Shown here one piece after another: positions 18,569-29,062 of a stretch of DNA of 64,000 nucleotides. The stretch is from the NCBI GenBank assembly GCA_029203185.1, contig CP119310.1, positions 2,046,001-2,110,000 of the forward strand, given 5' to 3'. Position numbers and translations under genes: made by a program. Numbering within the stretch: position 1 is the first letter of the stretch; each line of letters starts with the position of its first letter. The notes below the pieces were generated by a model that did not search any database, had not been told where the DNA came from, and was given only the letters and a program-made list of their open reading frames with translations. The stretch is from Candidatus Chryseobacterium colombiense. Its GTDB lineage: Bacteria > Bacteroidota > Bacteroidia > Flavobacteriales > Weeksellaceae.

Positions 18569-20461
18569 TTATAAATTCTCATAAATATTTTTATACCATT
18601 TTTGGAAACAATAAAACGTCCAAACTTTAAAGGAATGATCTTCCAAAGAATTAATATGACTCTTTACCATATTTACAAGCGAATCTGTGATAAATAAATT
18701 TTGTTTATTTAAAAAACCAAGATCAATGTAAGACTCTAATTCTTTTCTCATTCCATGTCTCAACCAATCACCAACAGGGACTCCAAAACCCTGCTTTGAT
18801 TTTTCTAGAAAATCATTTGGAAAATACTGTTCGAACGCCTTTTTAAGGATATATTTTTTATTATTTCCTTTAAGTAGAAAATGTTCAGGAAGAGAATTGG
18901 TGTAATTCCAGAGTTTTCTATTTAGAAAGGGTGCTCTGCACTCGAGAGAAGTAAGCATACTGGTTCTGTCTACTTTAACAATCATATCTCCTTCCAGACT
19001 AATCATTTTATCTACTTCCCTGAAATCAGTAAGTGATAGTGGCGCAGGAACTTTAGTTTTATATAATTTTAACGGGTCAGTATCAAAGGAATCATTTTTT
19101 AAATAATGCTTCATCTCCAGATCTGAGAAACCAAGCTTGATAATATTATAATAGAATTCACTGCCATAGTTTATTGAGTTTAAAGATTTTCTAATTTTAA
19201 ATTTAATTCCTCTTTTATCTTCTTTTTGCCTTGTAAATCTATCGGTAATTTGTAAAATATTTTTATGAAATGACTCAGGAACTAAACTTGTGTACCTTCT
19301 ATTGATTTTTCCAATTAAATATTTGTTATAACCACCAAAGATCTCGTCTCCCCCATCTCCGGTGAGTGCCACCTTAACATATTGACTGGTCTTTTTTGAA
19401 ACCAGATAGCTCGGTAATGCTGAAGAATCTGCAAAAGGCTCATCAAAATTTAATATTATATCATTTAAATCTTCTGATAAGTCTTTCTCCAAAATTACAA
19501 ACTCATGATGGTTGCTTCCTATTAATTTAGCTACTAACCGTGATTTTTCTGTTTCATCGAATGCTTTTTTTTCAAAGCCAATTGAAAAGGTATTTATCTT
19601 TTCGCTTTTATTTTGTGCCAAGCAAAGACTCACTATTGAAGAATCTACACCACCAGACAGAAAGGTTCCGATAGGGACATCTGATATACTTCTTGATTCT
19701 ACAGATTCATGTACCAGATCAAAAACTTCTTTTTTTGCATCTTCGAATGAAATATCTTTTTTTCTAATTTCTTCAGGAGCATTTATTATTATAATGTTGA
19801 GCTCATCTTTTTTGAGATCATATTCAAGATATTTGTTTGCTTCTAATTTATGAATTCCTTCGTATATTGAATAAGGTGCAGGAATGTATGTAAGCTGGAA
19901 AAAAAGAGATAATCCTACTTTGTTGATTTGGGGTTTATAATTCAATATTGACATTATGGATTTCAATTCTGAAGCCCATATTAGTTCATTATTATTTGTA
20001 GTATAATACAGTGGTTTTTCTCCAAAGAAATCTCTAACGATGTAGATTTTACCATTTATTTTATCATAAATAGAAAAAACAAACATCCCGTCTAATTTAT
20101 TAAAAGCTTCCGTCCCATATTGTTCATATAGTTTCAATATGACCTCTGTATCTGAAGTGGTATGGAAAGTAATGCCTTTATCCTCTAAATCAGCTCTTAA
20201 TATCCTATAATTGTATATTTCACCATTAAAAACAATTACTTTCGACCTGTCATCCGTAAAAATCGGTTGTTTTCCTGATGACAGATCAATAATTGATAAA
20301 CGACGCATGGCAAAACCTATTCCCGTGTTGTCAAAATGGTTTGTAAAAAAGCCATCATCATCGGGACCGCGATGAATTATATGGCGATTCATCACTTCCA
20401 AGTTTTTTAAAATTTCATTCTCAGAAATATTTTTTTTTATAATTCCATTAACACCACACAT
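18569..20461 (-). CDS. Asparagine-synthetase-like amidotransferase (capsule-associated)
   Basis: 630 residues. An N-terminal class II glutamine amidotransferase domain begins MCGVNG (Cys2 nucleophile exposed after Met removal) with HRGPDDDG and IIDLSSG; the C-terminal synthetase domain has the PP-loop SGGVDSS near 258-264 and LTGDGGDE. Family members make asparagine, but copies inside polysaccharide clusters (e.g. WbpS, WbtH) are linked to amidation of uronic acids in the glycan. Given TviB- and TviC-like genes in the same cluster, I infer GalNAcA or GlcNAcA amidation. A paralogue is at 22738-24552. It lies 4 bases from the upstream GT4 gene. Confidence 0.87.
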   Translation of the reverse strand: MCGVNGIIKKNISENEILKNLEVMNRHIIHRGPDDDGFFTNHFDNTGIGFAMRRLSIIDLSSGKQPIFTDDRSKVIVFNGEIYNYRILRADLEDKGITFHTTSDTEVILKLYEQYGTEAFNKLDGMFVFSIYDKINGKIYIVRDFFGEKPLYYTTNNNELIWASELKSIMSILNYKPQINKVGLSLFFQLTYIPAPYSIYEGIHKLEANKYLEYDLKKDELNIIIINAPEEIRKKDISFEDAKKEVFDLVHESVESRSISDVPIGTFLSGGVDSSIVSLCLAQNKSEKINTFSIGFEKKAFDETEKSRLVAKLIGSNHHEFVILEKDLSEDLNDIILNFDEPFADSSALPSYLVSKKTSQYVKVALTGDGGDEIFGGYNKYLIGKINRRYTSLVPESFHKNILQITDRFTRQKEDKRGIKFKIRKSLNSINYGSEFYYNIIKLGFSDLEMKHYLKNDSFDTDPLKLYKTKVPAPLSLTDFREVDKMISLEGDMIVKVDRTSMLTSLECRAPFLNRKLWNYTNSLPEHFLLKGNNKKYILKKAFEQYFPNDFLEKSKQGFGVPVGDWLRHGMRKELESYIDLGFLNKQNLFITDSLVNMVKSHINSLEDHSFKVWTFYCFQKWYKNIYENL

Positions 20462-20465
20462 ATTA

Positions 20466-21593
20466 TTATTGTAAAATATTAAAATTTAATTGTTTATAAA
20501 TTGTTTCTAAAGAAAAGTCAAGTGATCTTTTAAAACTGAGTCCGGAGTATTGCTTTCTTTTTTCCGGATGATGGTATAAAAATGAAATTGCTTTTGCCAA
20601 ACCAATACTATCATTTACATTCACAAGTATTCCGAATTTTGCTTCAGCAAAGTTACCTTGTGCCACCTGAATATTTTCCCCATTATTCAACAATTCCAAC
20701 GGTCCTGATTTACAGTTTGTAGAAATAACAGGCAGTCCCATTGCCATTGCCTCTAATAGGGCATTAGGAAAGCCTTCTGAGTCTGAACTTAAAATAAAAA
20801 AATCTGCTTTTGCTAAATATTTATTTACATTATTTGAATTACCAACGAGGTTTATATTTAATTTCCCAACATAATACTCTAATTTGCTTCGCAAGTGTCC
20901 CTCCCCGACAATTTCTAGAAAAATATTATCTTTTTGTTCTAACAGCTGTATTGCTTTAGGAATTAAAACTTGGTTCTTTACCGGTATTAAACGGCCAACT
21001 GTAACAATCCGCAATTTATCATCATTAAGTTCATACTGATTATGAGACATTATATTGACAGGATTATAAAGTACTTTCATTTGATTTCTAACTCCAAAAT
21101 TACTGAACAAATCATTGTTTATTTCTTTTGAATTCGAAAATACTAAATCTGCCAAATTATAATATTTTTTAATTAAAATTTTATAAAGCTCATATTTCAG
21201 TCTCGAAGATTTATATTCCATTGAAGGATAACAGCGTTCACTCAAAATAAACTTTGTATCAGGAAAGTGACTTTTTAGCATTCCATTAATTAAATTTGGC
21301 TGTAAAAGAAAAGACATTGAAGCAAAAGGTTTTTTCTTTTGTAACAATTTTCTATATAGAGCCACTATTTTTGGCAGCATTTTAATTCTCTCTAAAGCAC
21401 CTAGAGCTTGTTTTGGAGAAGCCACCTGTACTTCAACTTCACTAGGTATTGGATAATGAAGATTATTAATCACCAGAAATAAGGTGACTTTATAATCTTT
21501 TATCAGCATTGGTAAAAGCAAACTAATTACTCTCTCTGCACCACCGCTTCCCATTGACATAGTAAATATTAAGATTTCTTTTTTGCTCGACAT
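20466..21593 (-). CDS. Glycosyltransferase family 4
   Basis: 375 residues, GT-B fold. GGAERVISLLLPML at the N-terminus is the glycine-rich acceptor-side loop; VGRLIPVKNQ and EGFPNALLEAMAMGLPVIST in the C-terminal half carry the retaining E-x7-E donor site. The sequence is close in style to the other two cluster enzymes that share GGAERV and EGFPNA motifs, suggesting duplication. It is tightly coupled to the downstream amidotransferase (4-base gap). Sugar specificity is unknown. Confidence 0.86.
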   Translation of the reverse strand: MSSKKEILIFTMSMGSGGAERVISLLLPMLIKDYKVTLFLVINNLHYPIPSEVEVQVASPKQALGALERIKMLPKIVALYRKLLQKKKPFASMSFLLQPNLINGMLKSHFPDTKFILSERCYPSMEYKSSRLKYELYKILIKKYYNLADLVFSNSKEINNDLFSNFGVRNQMKVLYNPVNIMSHNQYELNDDKLRIVTVGRLIPVKNQVLIPKAIQLLEQKDNIFLEIVGEGHLRSKLEYYVGKLNINLVGNSNNVNKYLAKADFFILSSDSEGFPNALLEAMAMGLPVISTNCKSGPLELLNNGENIQVAQGNFAEAKFGILVNVNDSIGLAKAISFLYHHPEKRKQYSGLSFKRSLDFSLETIYKQLNFNILQ

Positions 21594-21654
21594 ATTTAAT
21601 TAATTGTGAATAAAAACCAATCAGAGACCGTACAAATGTTAGGTATGTAGTAAA

Positions 21655-22728
21655 TTATACGGTTGATAATAAGTTTTCATACTGTCTGATGATATTCTCT
21701 GCATTAAATTTGGAAGTAACAGATTCAGCAACATCTTCTCGTTGAAAATTATTTATTTCCCTGATTTTCCTTAAAATTGTACAAAATTCGGATTCATTTT
21801 CTACAAGAAAGCCATTAGTTCCATTTTTTATAATTTCTTTTGTACCACCCGGTGCATTAAATGCTATTACAGGAGTTCCAACACTACAGCTTTCCAACAC
21901 AGCATTGGGGAATCCTTCTACAAAAGATCCCTGTAAAAAAAAATCATGCTTTTTCAGTTCTTCTAAAACTTCTGAAGTATAAGATATAAAGTTAATTTTC
22001 TTATCTAAGCCATTTATTTTTATTTTATCTTTTATAATGTTTTCCTGAGGACCGGAACCAACAATAGTGTATGTAAAGTCATAATCTTTAATTTTTGATA
22101 ACCCGTCGATTATTCTTAAATATCCTTTTTCCTCGCTTAACCGCCCAATTGTAATAAACTTTATTTCTTTTTTAGCAGCAGAGCCTTCAACTATTGCCGG
22201 AACATAAGTCAAAGGATTATTGATAACGACTAAGTTTGATGGTTTTAAGCCAAAATATTTAATACAATCCAAGCGCATGTCTTCTGACTGGCAAACAATC
22301 CTTGTTAAGCAGCCATACAAAACCCTAGTTAAACTCTTTAGAATTTTAGAATTAAAATTAGTAAACTGGTTCATCTGAGACATCACACTCGCTTCTCTAC
22401 CAATAAACTTTATTTTTTTAAAGAAAACACTAAAAAGCCCCATTGCCAAATTTACGTGACTAATGGTGCTAAATACAATATCAGGTCGTTCAGTAAAAAT
22501 GATCTTAAATAGAGGGGCTATTGAAGTAATCAATCTGTCTTTTTGCAAATATTGGGTATGCATAGAGCCTGTATCATAAACCGTATCTTTTTCAAATCCT
22601 AATACAATTAATTTTACTTCAAAAATATCTTCCCTCAGTTTTGCAGCAATATAAGAAATAACACGTTCAGCGCCTCCCGCCTTTAAATTGGGCAAAATAA
22701 ATATTATTTTTCTCTTCTTGGAACTCAA
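21655..22728 (-). CDS. Glycosyltransferase family 4
   Basis: 357 residues. GGAERVISYIAAKL, IGRLSEEKGYLRI and EGFPNAVLESCSVGTPVIAF give the GT4 signature with the E-x7-E pair. It lies 9 bases after the asparagine-synthetase-like gene at 22738-24552 and 61 bases before the next GT4, so each amidotransferase is paired with a glycosyltransferase. This arrangement hints that each pair handles one uronamide residue; that is inference. Soluble or peripheral enzyme acting on undecaprenyl-linked glycan. Confidence 0.86.
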   Translation of the reverse strand: MSSKKRKIIFILPNLKAGGAERVISYIAAKLREDIFEVKLIVLGFEKDTVYDTGSMHTQYLQKDRLITSIAPLFKIIFTERPDIVFSTISHVNLAMGLFSVFFKKIKFIGREASVMSQMNQFTNFNSKILKSLTRVLYGCLTRIVCQSEDMRLDCIKYFGLKPSNLVVINNPLTYVPAIVEGSAAKKEIKFITIGRLSEEKGYLRIIDGLSKIKDYDFTYTIVGSGPQENIIKDKIKINGLDKKINFISYTSEVLEELKKHDFFLQGSFVEGFPNAVLESCSVGTPVIAFNAPGGTKEIIKNGTNGFLVENESEFCTILRKIREINNFQREDVAESVTSKFNAENIIRQYENLLSTV

Positions 22729-22737
22729 TTTATTAAT

Positions 22738-24552
22738 TTATTTTTTTTTATAAAATCCAAATTCCTGATACCATTTTGATAAAATATAGACTCTCCAAAT
22801 ATAAGACGAGTAATCATGTTTACCTGCTAAATGTAATTTAAACATTTTCTTAAATTTTTTTACATCCAGATTAGGAACCTGATTTAAAAAATCATCCTGT
22901 AAGTTATCTACAAATTCCTGTTTCAATTCAGTACGTATCCATGTACCGATAGGAACAGCAAATCCGCGCTTAGGCTGGTCAAAAACTTCTTCTGGTATAT
23001 ACTCTTTCAGAATATCTCTTAGCATTCTTTTTTTTCTACCCGGTACATATCGATAATCAACCGGTAATGTTCTAGCAAACTCTATAATCCTATAATCTAA
23101 AAATGGACTTCTTACTTCAACAGAGTAAGCCATACTGGCTCTATCTACTTTTACATTACTGTCATTTTCTAACCAAAGTTTAATGTTTAAATCTGCGGTT
23201 CTTTGAATTAAATCATTTGACAATACTAACGAATTTTTATAAGGTTTTAGCCAATTCAAATTACGTTTCTTAATTAAGGAGTTATAGCCAATAAAAACTC
23301 CTTTAATAAAATCATTATCAATTTTCGTCCTTAAGATTCTTTTAAAAGGTTCTGTCCTTTTACCAATGATATTTCCTACTAGAAATAAAGAACAAAAATA
23401 ACGAACTGTAAAAGGTATCTTTAGTAATTTTCGAAATTTCACTACCCAATCGAAATGATTATATCCTAAGAAACTTTCATCTCCTCCATCTCCAGAAAGT
23501 GCCATCGTAACATGTTTTTTTGTTACTTTATTGAGCAATAACGAAGGTAATGCAGAACTATCTGCGAAAGGCTCGTCATACACTTCAATCAATTTCGGGA
23601 TCATTTCCAGGATATCTTCAGGGCGGCAAATAGTTTCAGTATGTATAGACCCCATAATGTCTGCATATTGTGAAGCTATTTTACTTTCATCATATTTCGG
23701 ATCATCAAACCCAATAGAAAAAGTTTTTATTTGATTCGTTGAAACTTTCGCAGCAATACTAGAGACAAGTGCAGAATCTATTCCTCCTGACAAAAAAGAT
23801 CCGAAAGGTACATCGGATTGAAGTCTTATTTTCACCGCATCTTTCAGCAATGTGTGCAACTGATTTTTTGCTTCATCATAGGAAAGACCAGAATCTTTCA
23901 CCTCCTTAAGGTTCCAATATTCTTTAATCTTTAACTCCGAAGTTTTTAAATCTATTATCAGGTTATTGCCGGGTGACAATTTATAAACATCATTATAAAT
24001 AGTATAAGGACTTGGTATATAGGTACAGTCGAGAAATATTGATACAGCTTCTCGATTGATACTCTTATTTTCATGAATGGGTCTGAGCTGGCTGCAAATT
24101 TCAAATTGACCATCTTTCCAATAATAATAGAAGGGTTTAACTCCCAAACGATCTCTCGAACAGAATATTTTGTCGGTTTCGGCATTGTAAATAGCAAAAG
24201 CAAACATCCCATTCAGTTTAGGAACAAGAGATTCGCCCCAATGTTCATATCCTTTTAATAAAACTTCTGTATCACCAGTAGTTTCAAAAGAATATCCACA
24301 CTCTATTAGCTCATTTTTTAAATCTTGAAAATTATAAATCTCCCCATTAAAAACAATTGTAAGATGTTTATATTTCATAGGTTGATGAGACCTTTCTTCT
24401 AAGTCTAAAATAGAAAGCCTGAGATGACCAAAAATCAAATTATTATCAGCCGTAACTCCTGTATAATCCGGGCCTCTGAATTGTATCGTCTCTAACTTCC
24501 CCTGTATAGCCTTCTCGGTAAAAGGTATGTTTGTTAAATAAATACCGCACAT
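22738..24552 (-). CDS. Second asparagine-synthetase-like amidotransferase
   Basis: 604 residues. It starts MCGIYL, with Cys2 as nucleophile; FRGPDYTG and LSILDLEERSHQPM follow in the glutaminase domain. The synthetase domain has the ATP loop SGGIDSAL near 254-260, the acidic motif SGDGGDES and a late basic segment PKRGFAVPIG. Clearly paralogous to the gene at 18569-20461 but divergent. Two copies in one polysaccharide cluster suggest amidation of two different uronic acid residues or positions rather than asparagine supply. A canonical housekeeping AsnB role cannot be excluded. Confidence 0.87.
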   Translation of the reverse strand: MCGIYLTNIPFTEKAIQGKLETIQFRGPDYTGVTADNNLIFGHLRLSILDLEERSHQPMKYKHLTIVFNGEIYNFQDLKNELIECGYSFETTGDTEVLLKGYEHWGESLVPKLNGMFAFAIYNAETDKIFCSRDRLGVKPFYYYWKDGQFEICSQLRPIHENKSINREAVSIFLDCTYIPSPYTIYNDVYKLSPGNNLIIDLKTSELKIKEYWNLKEVKDSGLSYDEAKNQLHTLLKDAVKIRLQSDVPFGSFLSGGIDSALVSSIAAKVSTNQIKTFSIGFDDPKYDESKIASQYADIMGSIHTETICRPEDILEMIPKLIEVYDEPFADSSALPSLLLNKVTKKHVTMALSGDGGDESFLGYNHFDWVVKFRKLLKIPFTVRYFCSLFLVGNIIGKRTEPFKRILRTKIDNDFIKGVFIGYNSLIKKRNLNWLKPYKNSLVLSNDLIQRTADLNIKLWLENDSNVKVDRASMAYSVEVRSPFLDYRIIEFARTLPVDYRYVPGRKKRMLRDILKEYIPEEVFDQPKRGFAVPIGTWIRTELKQEFVDNLQDDFLNQVPNLDVKKFKKMFKLHLAGKHDYSSYIWRVYILSKWYQEFGFYKKK

Positions 24553-24553
24553 T

Positions 24554-24577
24554 TTTTATTATTTTATTATTTTATTA
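24554..24577. repeat. Short AT-rich tandem repeat, 3 x 8 bp
   Basis: Three perfect copies of TTTTATTA just upstream of the start codon of the amidotransferase gene (start at 24552). Such a slippage-prone tract in the leader could vary in length; in so AT-rich a gap it may also be chance. Confidence 0.4.
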
Positions 24578-24728
24578 TTTACTTTTTTATAAAATTAAGA
24601 TCTAATATAAAATTAAATCATTTCTACGTCTGGTTCTAAAGCCTCATCATAATTTTGGCAATAATCAAAAGCCCTTAAACAGAGAAATACATTTGTTTCT
24701 TAATTTTGCCGTGACTTTCATAAAATAT

Positions 24729-25823
24729 CTACAGTATTTTTTGAATTTGGACTTCCCATAGCTTTTTCACTTCAGCCATACTAAACTTTTTGGTAGAGGC
24801 CATTGCCTTTTTACTAAATTGATCACAAATATCAGGATTATGCATAAGAATAGATAATCTATCTTCTAATTGTTCTATATTACCCATTTCTATCAGATAG
24901 CCATTTTCATCATTTAGTATAATCTCAGAAGGTCCTGATGGGCAGTCTGTTGAAATACATGGTAGTCCAAAAGACATTGCTTCAAGTAAAGCATTCGGAA
25001 ACCCTTCCGAATTTGAAGTAAAAGCAAAAATTTTAGCCTGATTGTAATAGTCCCAAACATTTTGCACATTTCCGACAAAATCGACCCTGTGATCTATTCC
25101 TAAAGATATGACTAGTTCCACATACTCATCTTTCAGAATACCATCTCCAACTATTACTAATTTCCAGCCATCAACGTTTAAATTAGCAAATGCTTCGATC
25201 AACATTTTCTGATTTTTATTTGAATCTAAACGGCCTACAGTTAAAATAATATTTTCTCTCTCTTTGTAAACCAATCTTGAAGATGAAACTGACTCATCAA
25301 TCGGATTAGGAATAGTAATAATCTTACGATTTGAAATAATGTTCTTATAAAAATCATTAATGAATTCTGTTTGAACAACTAATCCATCAGTTAGATGATA
25401 AGTTAAATTTCTCAGATTTCTCCAGAAAAAATTTGGTACATAAACCTTTGGATTATTCCTTTCACTGATGATATTAGGTATTCTTAAGAAATACGCACAT
25501 AATACAGTAATAATATTTACATTGGTTGTAAAGCCAATTAAAATATCTATTTTATTTAATCTTATAATTTTAACAACCTTTTTTAAAAGGAAAAAATTAT
25601 TTCTGATCGCTTGAAAAAAAGAGACACTATGCGAAAAAGTGTCTTGCAAATAAATTAATTGTACATTATCATTTACTTTATAAATAGCTTTAGCCTTTGT
25701 AAAGGCAATTAAAAAGACATTAAATTTATCTGAAAACTTATTGGCTAGCAAAACGCCAACCCTTTCAGCACCGCCAGCTCCTAAACTTGGTAGCAGAAAA
25801 GCAATTTTCTTCTTGGACCTCAT
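24729..25823 (-). CDS. Glycosyltransferase family 4
   Basis: 364 residues. GGAERVGVLLANKF, VGRLDSNKNQKMLIEAF and EGFPNALLEAMSFGLPCIST mark a retaining GT-B enzyme with the E-x7-E donor motif. Length and motif spacing are typical. It stands alone between two AT-rich gaps: 176 bases to the amidotransferase and 300 bases to the flippase. The upstream gap may hold a decayed gene. Acceptor and donor are not predictable. Confidence 0.86.
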   Translation of the reverse strand: MRSKKKIAFLLPSLGAGGAERVGVLLANKFSDKFNVFLIAFTKAKAIYKVNDNVQLIYLQDTFSHSVSFFQAIRNNFFLLKKVVKIIRLNKIDILIGFTTNVNIITVLCAYFLRIPNIISERNNPKVYVPNFFWRNLRNLTYHLTDGLVVQTEFINDFYKNIISNRKIITIPNPIDESVSSSRLVYKERENIILTVGRLDSNKNQKMLIEAFANLNVDGWKLVIVGDGILKDEYVELVISLGIDHRVDFVGNVQNVWDYYNQAKIFAFTSNSEGFPNALLEAMSFGLPCISTDCPSGPSEIILNDENGYLIEMGNIEQLEDRLSILMHNPDICDQFSKKAMASTKKFSMAEVKKLWEVQIQKIL

Positions 25824-26123
25824 TTATTTAAATTTATTAGGAAATATCTTGAGAAAGATTTCATAGTATAAATAATATAAAGGTTCTTACTGAAAATAGA
25901 TCGCATGAATGTTAAATATAATATTTTCTTCAATTTTATTAGAAATTTTATTACAAAATGATGAACAACAATTATAACAATCCCCATTTCGTATAATATC
26001 ATCAAATGACATTATGAACTAAACTCTCAAAGCTCTTTTTTCTTTCTCAACAATAATCACAGTATGCATCTTATTTAAAATAAAGCTTTAAAGATTAAAA
26101 AATAACATACTCGATCTTAAAAC
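25824..26123 (-). other. Gap in the capsule cluster with a possible gene relic
   Basis: 300 bases without an intact gene. On the minus strand one frame reads from ATG at 26069 to a TAA touching the next gene's ATG at 25823, interrupted only by an in-frame TAG near 26021 and a TAA near 25887. The middle part (ATG at 26012) carries a cysteine cluster (GDCYNCCSSFC), and the last stretch ends IFPNKFK right before the next start, like a gene end. This could be a decayed cluster gene; with such AT content it could also be chance. Confidence 0.3.
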
Positions 26124-27464
26124 TTATGCAGAATCCATCTTTTTTTGATATCTAAAAAAAACAAACAATACTCCGAAATTAACAATATACACTATAGCCG
26201 TAGCCAATGCCAAACCATTAATTTCATAAAACTTTACAAAATAAACATTGAGAATGACATTCAAAACTAGATTCAAAACCGAAGCATAAAACATATAATT
26301 GTTTTTATTTATACTGGTAAGAAACTTTATTATGATTATTGATGAAACATAAAAAGGGATATATATCAATAGTATCTGCTGTATTCTCGCTACTCTAATA
26401 GTATCGTTAGACGTAAAATTACCTTTTTCAAAAAGTACAGATACAATATTCTCTGAAAAAATAAATAAAATTCCAATAAATAGTAAAGAAAATAAAAATG
26501 TATATATAATAGATTTATTTACCACTTCATATGCTTTGGTACGATTATCATAAGCCAAATTTGAAAAATAAGGTAACAAAACATTACCTAAAGCAATAAT
26601 CAGAATTGTTACCAAAAAAGAAGGAATTTTTTGTCCATAGTTAAATGCAGAAAGAGAACCGACCATTAATTGAGCTGCAAAAAATTGATTTACAAAACCT
26701 GTTGAACCTGTCAAAAAACTTGATCCTACTTTAGAGGGAATCTGTTTAAACAAAATAATAACATTATCTGATCTGAAATCTGGCTTGGATAGTTTCGTTG
26801 TATTTTTATAAATTGAAATAAAAAGTAAATAAACAAATTCTAAAAAACTTCCTAGAAGCATACTGATAGAGAGCAAAAGCCACCCCATTTTATTCTGAAA
26901 GAAATATATGTTTACTAAATAAACCAATGACGTAATTATTGGATAAATAGTTGAAAAGCGAAAAAGCCCATTTATTTCCAGTACGCCACTCAATAAAGAA
27001 GAAAATGACCAAAAAAATATACAGGGTAGTAAAATGTAAAATTGAATTCTAATCAAATGGTAATACTCAGCAGAATGTCCACTAAATAAATCTTCAATAA
27101 AAAAATCTGTAAACCAGTAAGCGATAAAAGACAGTACTAAGGCCATACAAAAAGTAAAAATAACACAAGTACTATAAAATGAGGAGATATCTTTACCTTG
27201 TCTCATTTCCATAATATAGTTTGGAATAAATATATTCTGAAAAGATGACATGAAAACATTATTGACAAAACCAGGAACCAAAGAAGCCATAAAAAAAGTA
27301 TCTATAACTTCTGAAAGTCCAAAAGTTCTTCCAACCTCCATCTCTTTTAGAAATCCGACTGATTTCACTATCAATGTTACCAAACCAACAAGAATAACAT
27401 TGAAAAACATCGGTTTTTTTAAAACAGTTAGAATATATTTATTTATTCTGTATAATAATTTCAT
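26124..27464 (-). CDS. MurJ/MviN-family polysaccharide flippase
   Basis: 446 residues and about 12-14 predicted hydrophobic helices. The N-terminus carries the MurJ-like stretch GLSEVIDTFFMASLVPG and the NVFMSSFQNIFIPNY segment typical of the MviN/MOP superfamily. In this cluster it would flip undecaprenyl-linked repeat units across the inner membrane, the job usually done by Wzx. No other flippase is present in the cluster. Whether it is a dedicated capsule flippase or a true lipid II flippase cannot be decided, but its location favours the former. Confidence 0.82.
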   Translation of the reverse strand: MKLLYRINKYILTVLKKPMFFNVILVGLVTLIVKSVGFLKEMEVGRTFGLSEVIDTFFMASLVPGFVNNVFMSSFQNIFIPNYIMEMRQGKDISSFYSTCVIFTFCMALVLSFIAYWFTDFFIEDLFSGHSAEYYHLIRIQFYILLPCIFFWSFSSLLSGVLEINGLFRFSTIYPIITSLVYLVNIYFFQNKMGWLLLSISMLLGSFLEFVYLLFISIYKNTTKLSKPDFRSDNVIILFKQIPSKVGSSFLTGSTGFVNQFFAAQLMVGSLSAFNYGQKIPSFLVTILIIALGNVLLPYFSNLAYDNRTKAYEVVNKSIIYTFLFSLLFIGILFIFSENIVSVLFEKGNFTSNDTIRVARIQQILLIYIPFYVSSIIIIKFLTSINKNNYMFYASVLNLVLNVILNVYFVKFYEINGLALATAIVYIVNFGVLFVFFRYQKKMDSA

Positions 27465-27674
27465 AATAATTTCATCACAATTGATTCTCTTTCCTCAATG
27501 TATACTCTGAATGAGTGAGCAAACCTACAATAATATTTGAGATACTTATCATATAAGGATATGTTTTTCTTTAAATCTTAAAATCAATCGATTTATATTA
27601 TTTTATATGATCTTTTGAATAATTATTTTACGATCTAAGAAAAACACAATTCCTATCTTATATTATTTAAAAAC

Positions 27675-28781
27675 TTAATTTAAATTCCTTTTTATTTTTT
27701 TCTGTATTTTCACAAATAGCCACAAAGAAATAAATAGAATTAAATAATTATCAAAATAATTATGATTTGTTAGCATATACATGAATAGAGAAAACGACAT
27801 TAAAAAAAAGATTGGCTCATCTCTAAATATTTTAATGCCTTTTACCATAAGGGTCCCATAAATCCAAATGAAACATAAGAATGCAAAAATTCCTGATTCC
27901 CCTATTATCATTAACGGCGTATTATGAACTCCCATTTTGACAATTCCTGTCTCTCCTGAACCGATTGTTTCTCCAGAAAAAGATAAATAACCATTTCCAA
28001 ATAATGGCCTCTCAAAAATCTTATCATAATAAAGGGCCCAAGTTTCGGTTCTGGAATCCTCTTCCATATCACTATTTATTTTACCATCTAAAATTGCTGA
28101 AAAAGCTTCTAATCGTCTTGTGTTGAAATCAAATTTATCTCCGAAAGAGAGAAAAAAACTAAATAAGATTATCCCAAGAAGAATTTTGTAAGCATTTTTA
28201 TAACTTACCCACAACGAAACTACATTAATAATAACCCAAAGCAATAAAAAAGTTCTAGAGAAAGTAACAAACCCGGCTATGGAAAACAATATTTGTCCTA
28301 TTATCCGGAGTCTTTTGTTATTGATGGAAAAACTCAGACAATAACCTAAAATACAAATTAACCCTGCAGAATTCGGATTCAAATAAAAACCACTAAATCT
28401 GCCTCCAATATCTTTTATAAAAATTGACTCAAATAAGATACTTAAAGCCCCTAACAACAATACAATGTATATATCCTTGTTTGTGGTATCTTTTACCAGC
28501 TTAATACTCAATATTATAAAAATAAAATACTTAATAAAGGTTACTATAAAGCCTTCGGTATCTTGGGCATCCACCAATACTGAAATTAGAAAGTATAAAA
28601 TTCCTAATATAATAAAAGGACTTGTAGATTTTACTTTTTTATTTAATAAAAAATATACAATAATTAGAAGAAAAGTCCCATAACTTAAAAGTGTCCCAGC
28701 CATAGAGTCAACATTGACCAAAGCAAAACTGGGGAGATTCCAAAAAATTAACAGTAAAATAATTAATTTTAAATACTTCAT
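27675..28781 (-). CDS. O-antigen polymerase/ligase-like membrane protein (Wzy-like)
   Basis: 368 residues with about ten TM segments and a larger loop at about 225-285 (RLEAFSAILDG ... RPLFGNGYLSFSG), which fits the periplasmic loop of Wzy/WaaL-family proteins (Wzy_C). The FGNGYL segment before a TM helix is characteristic. It likely polymerises the repeat unit in the periplasm under Wzc control. Flanked by AT-rich gaps of 210 and 281 bases with nothing recognisable. Confidence 0.78.
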   Translation of the reverse strand: MKYLKLIILLLIFWNLPSFALVNVDSMAGTLLSYGTFLLIIVYFLLNKKVKSTSPFIILGILYFLISVLVDAQDTEGFIVTFIKYFIFIILSIKLVKDTTNKDIYIVLLLGALSILFESIFIKDIGGRFSGFYLNPNSAGLICILGYCLSFSINNKRLRIIGQILFSIAGFVTFSRTFLLLWVIINVVSLWVSYKNAYKILLGIILFSFFLSFGDKFDFNTRRLEAFSAILDGKINSDMEEDSRTETWALYYDKIFERPLFGNGYLSFSGETIGSGETGIVKMGVHNTPLMIIGESGIFAFLCFIWIYGTLMVKGIKIFRDEPIFFLMSFSLFMYMLTNHNYFDNYLILFISLWLFVKIQKKIKRNLN

Positions 28782-29062
28782 CCCGGGATGTCCTTTTTTT
28801 GTTGATACAGTACAGACATAAGTATATTTGATATTAAAAAAGCATTTTTATTAATTAAAATAATAAAGTATTTAAAATATTTATTAGTCTATACATGATA
28901 ATACAGTTTATAAATAATCTAATATTAAGATGATCTATATTAAAATTTCCTAAACAAGAAGATAGTCAAAATTAATATTATTTTTTACAAATAGTTTATG
29001 GCAAGATTTATAAATGATTTTTAAATACTTTATAAAAAGGGATTATAGAAATATAAATTTAT

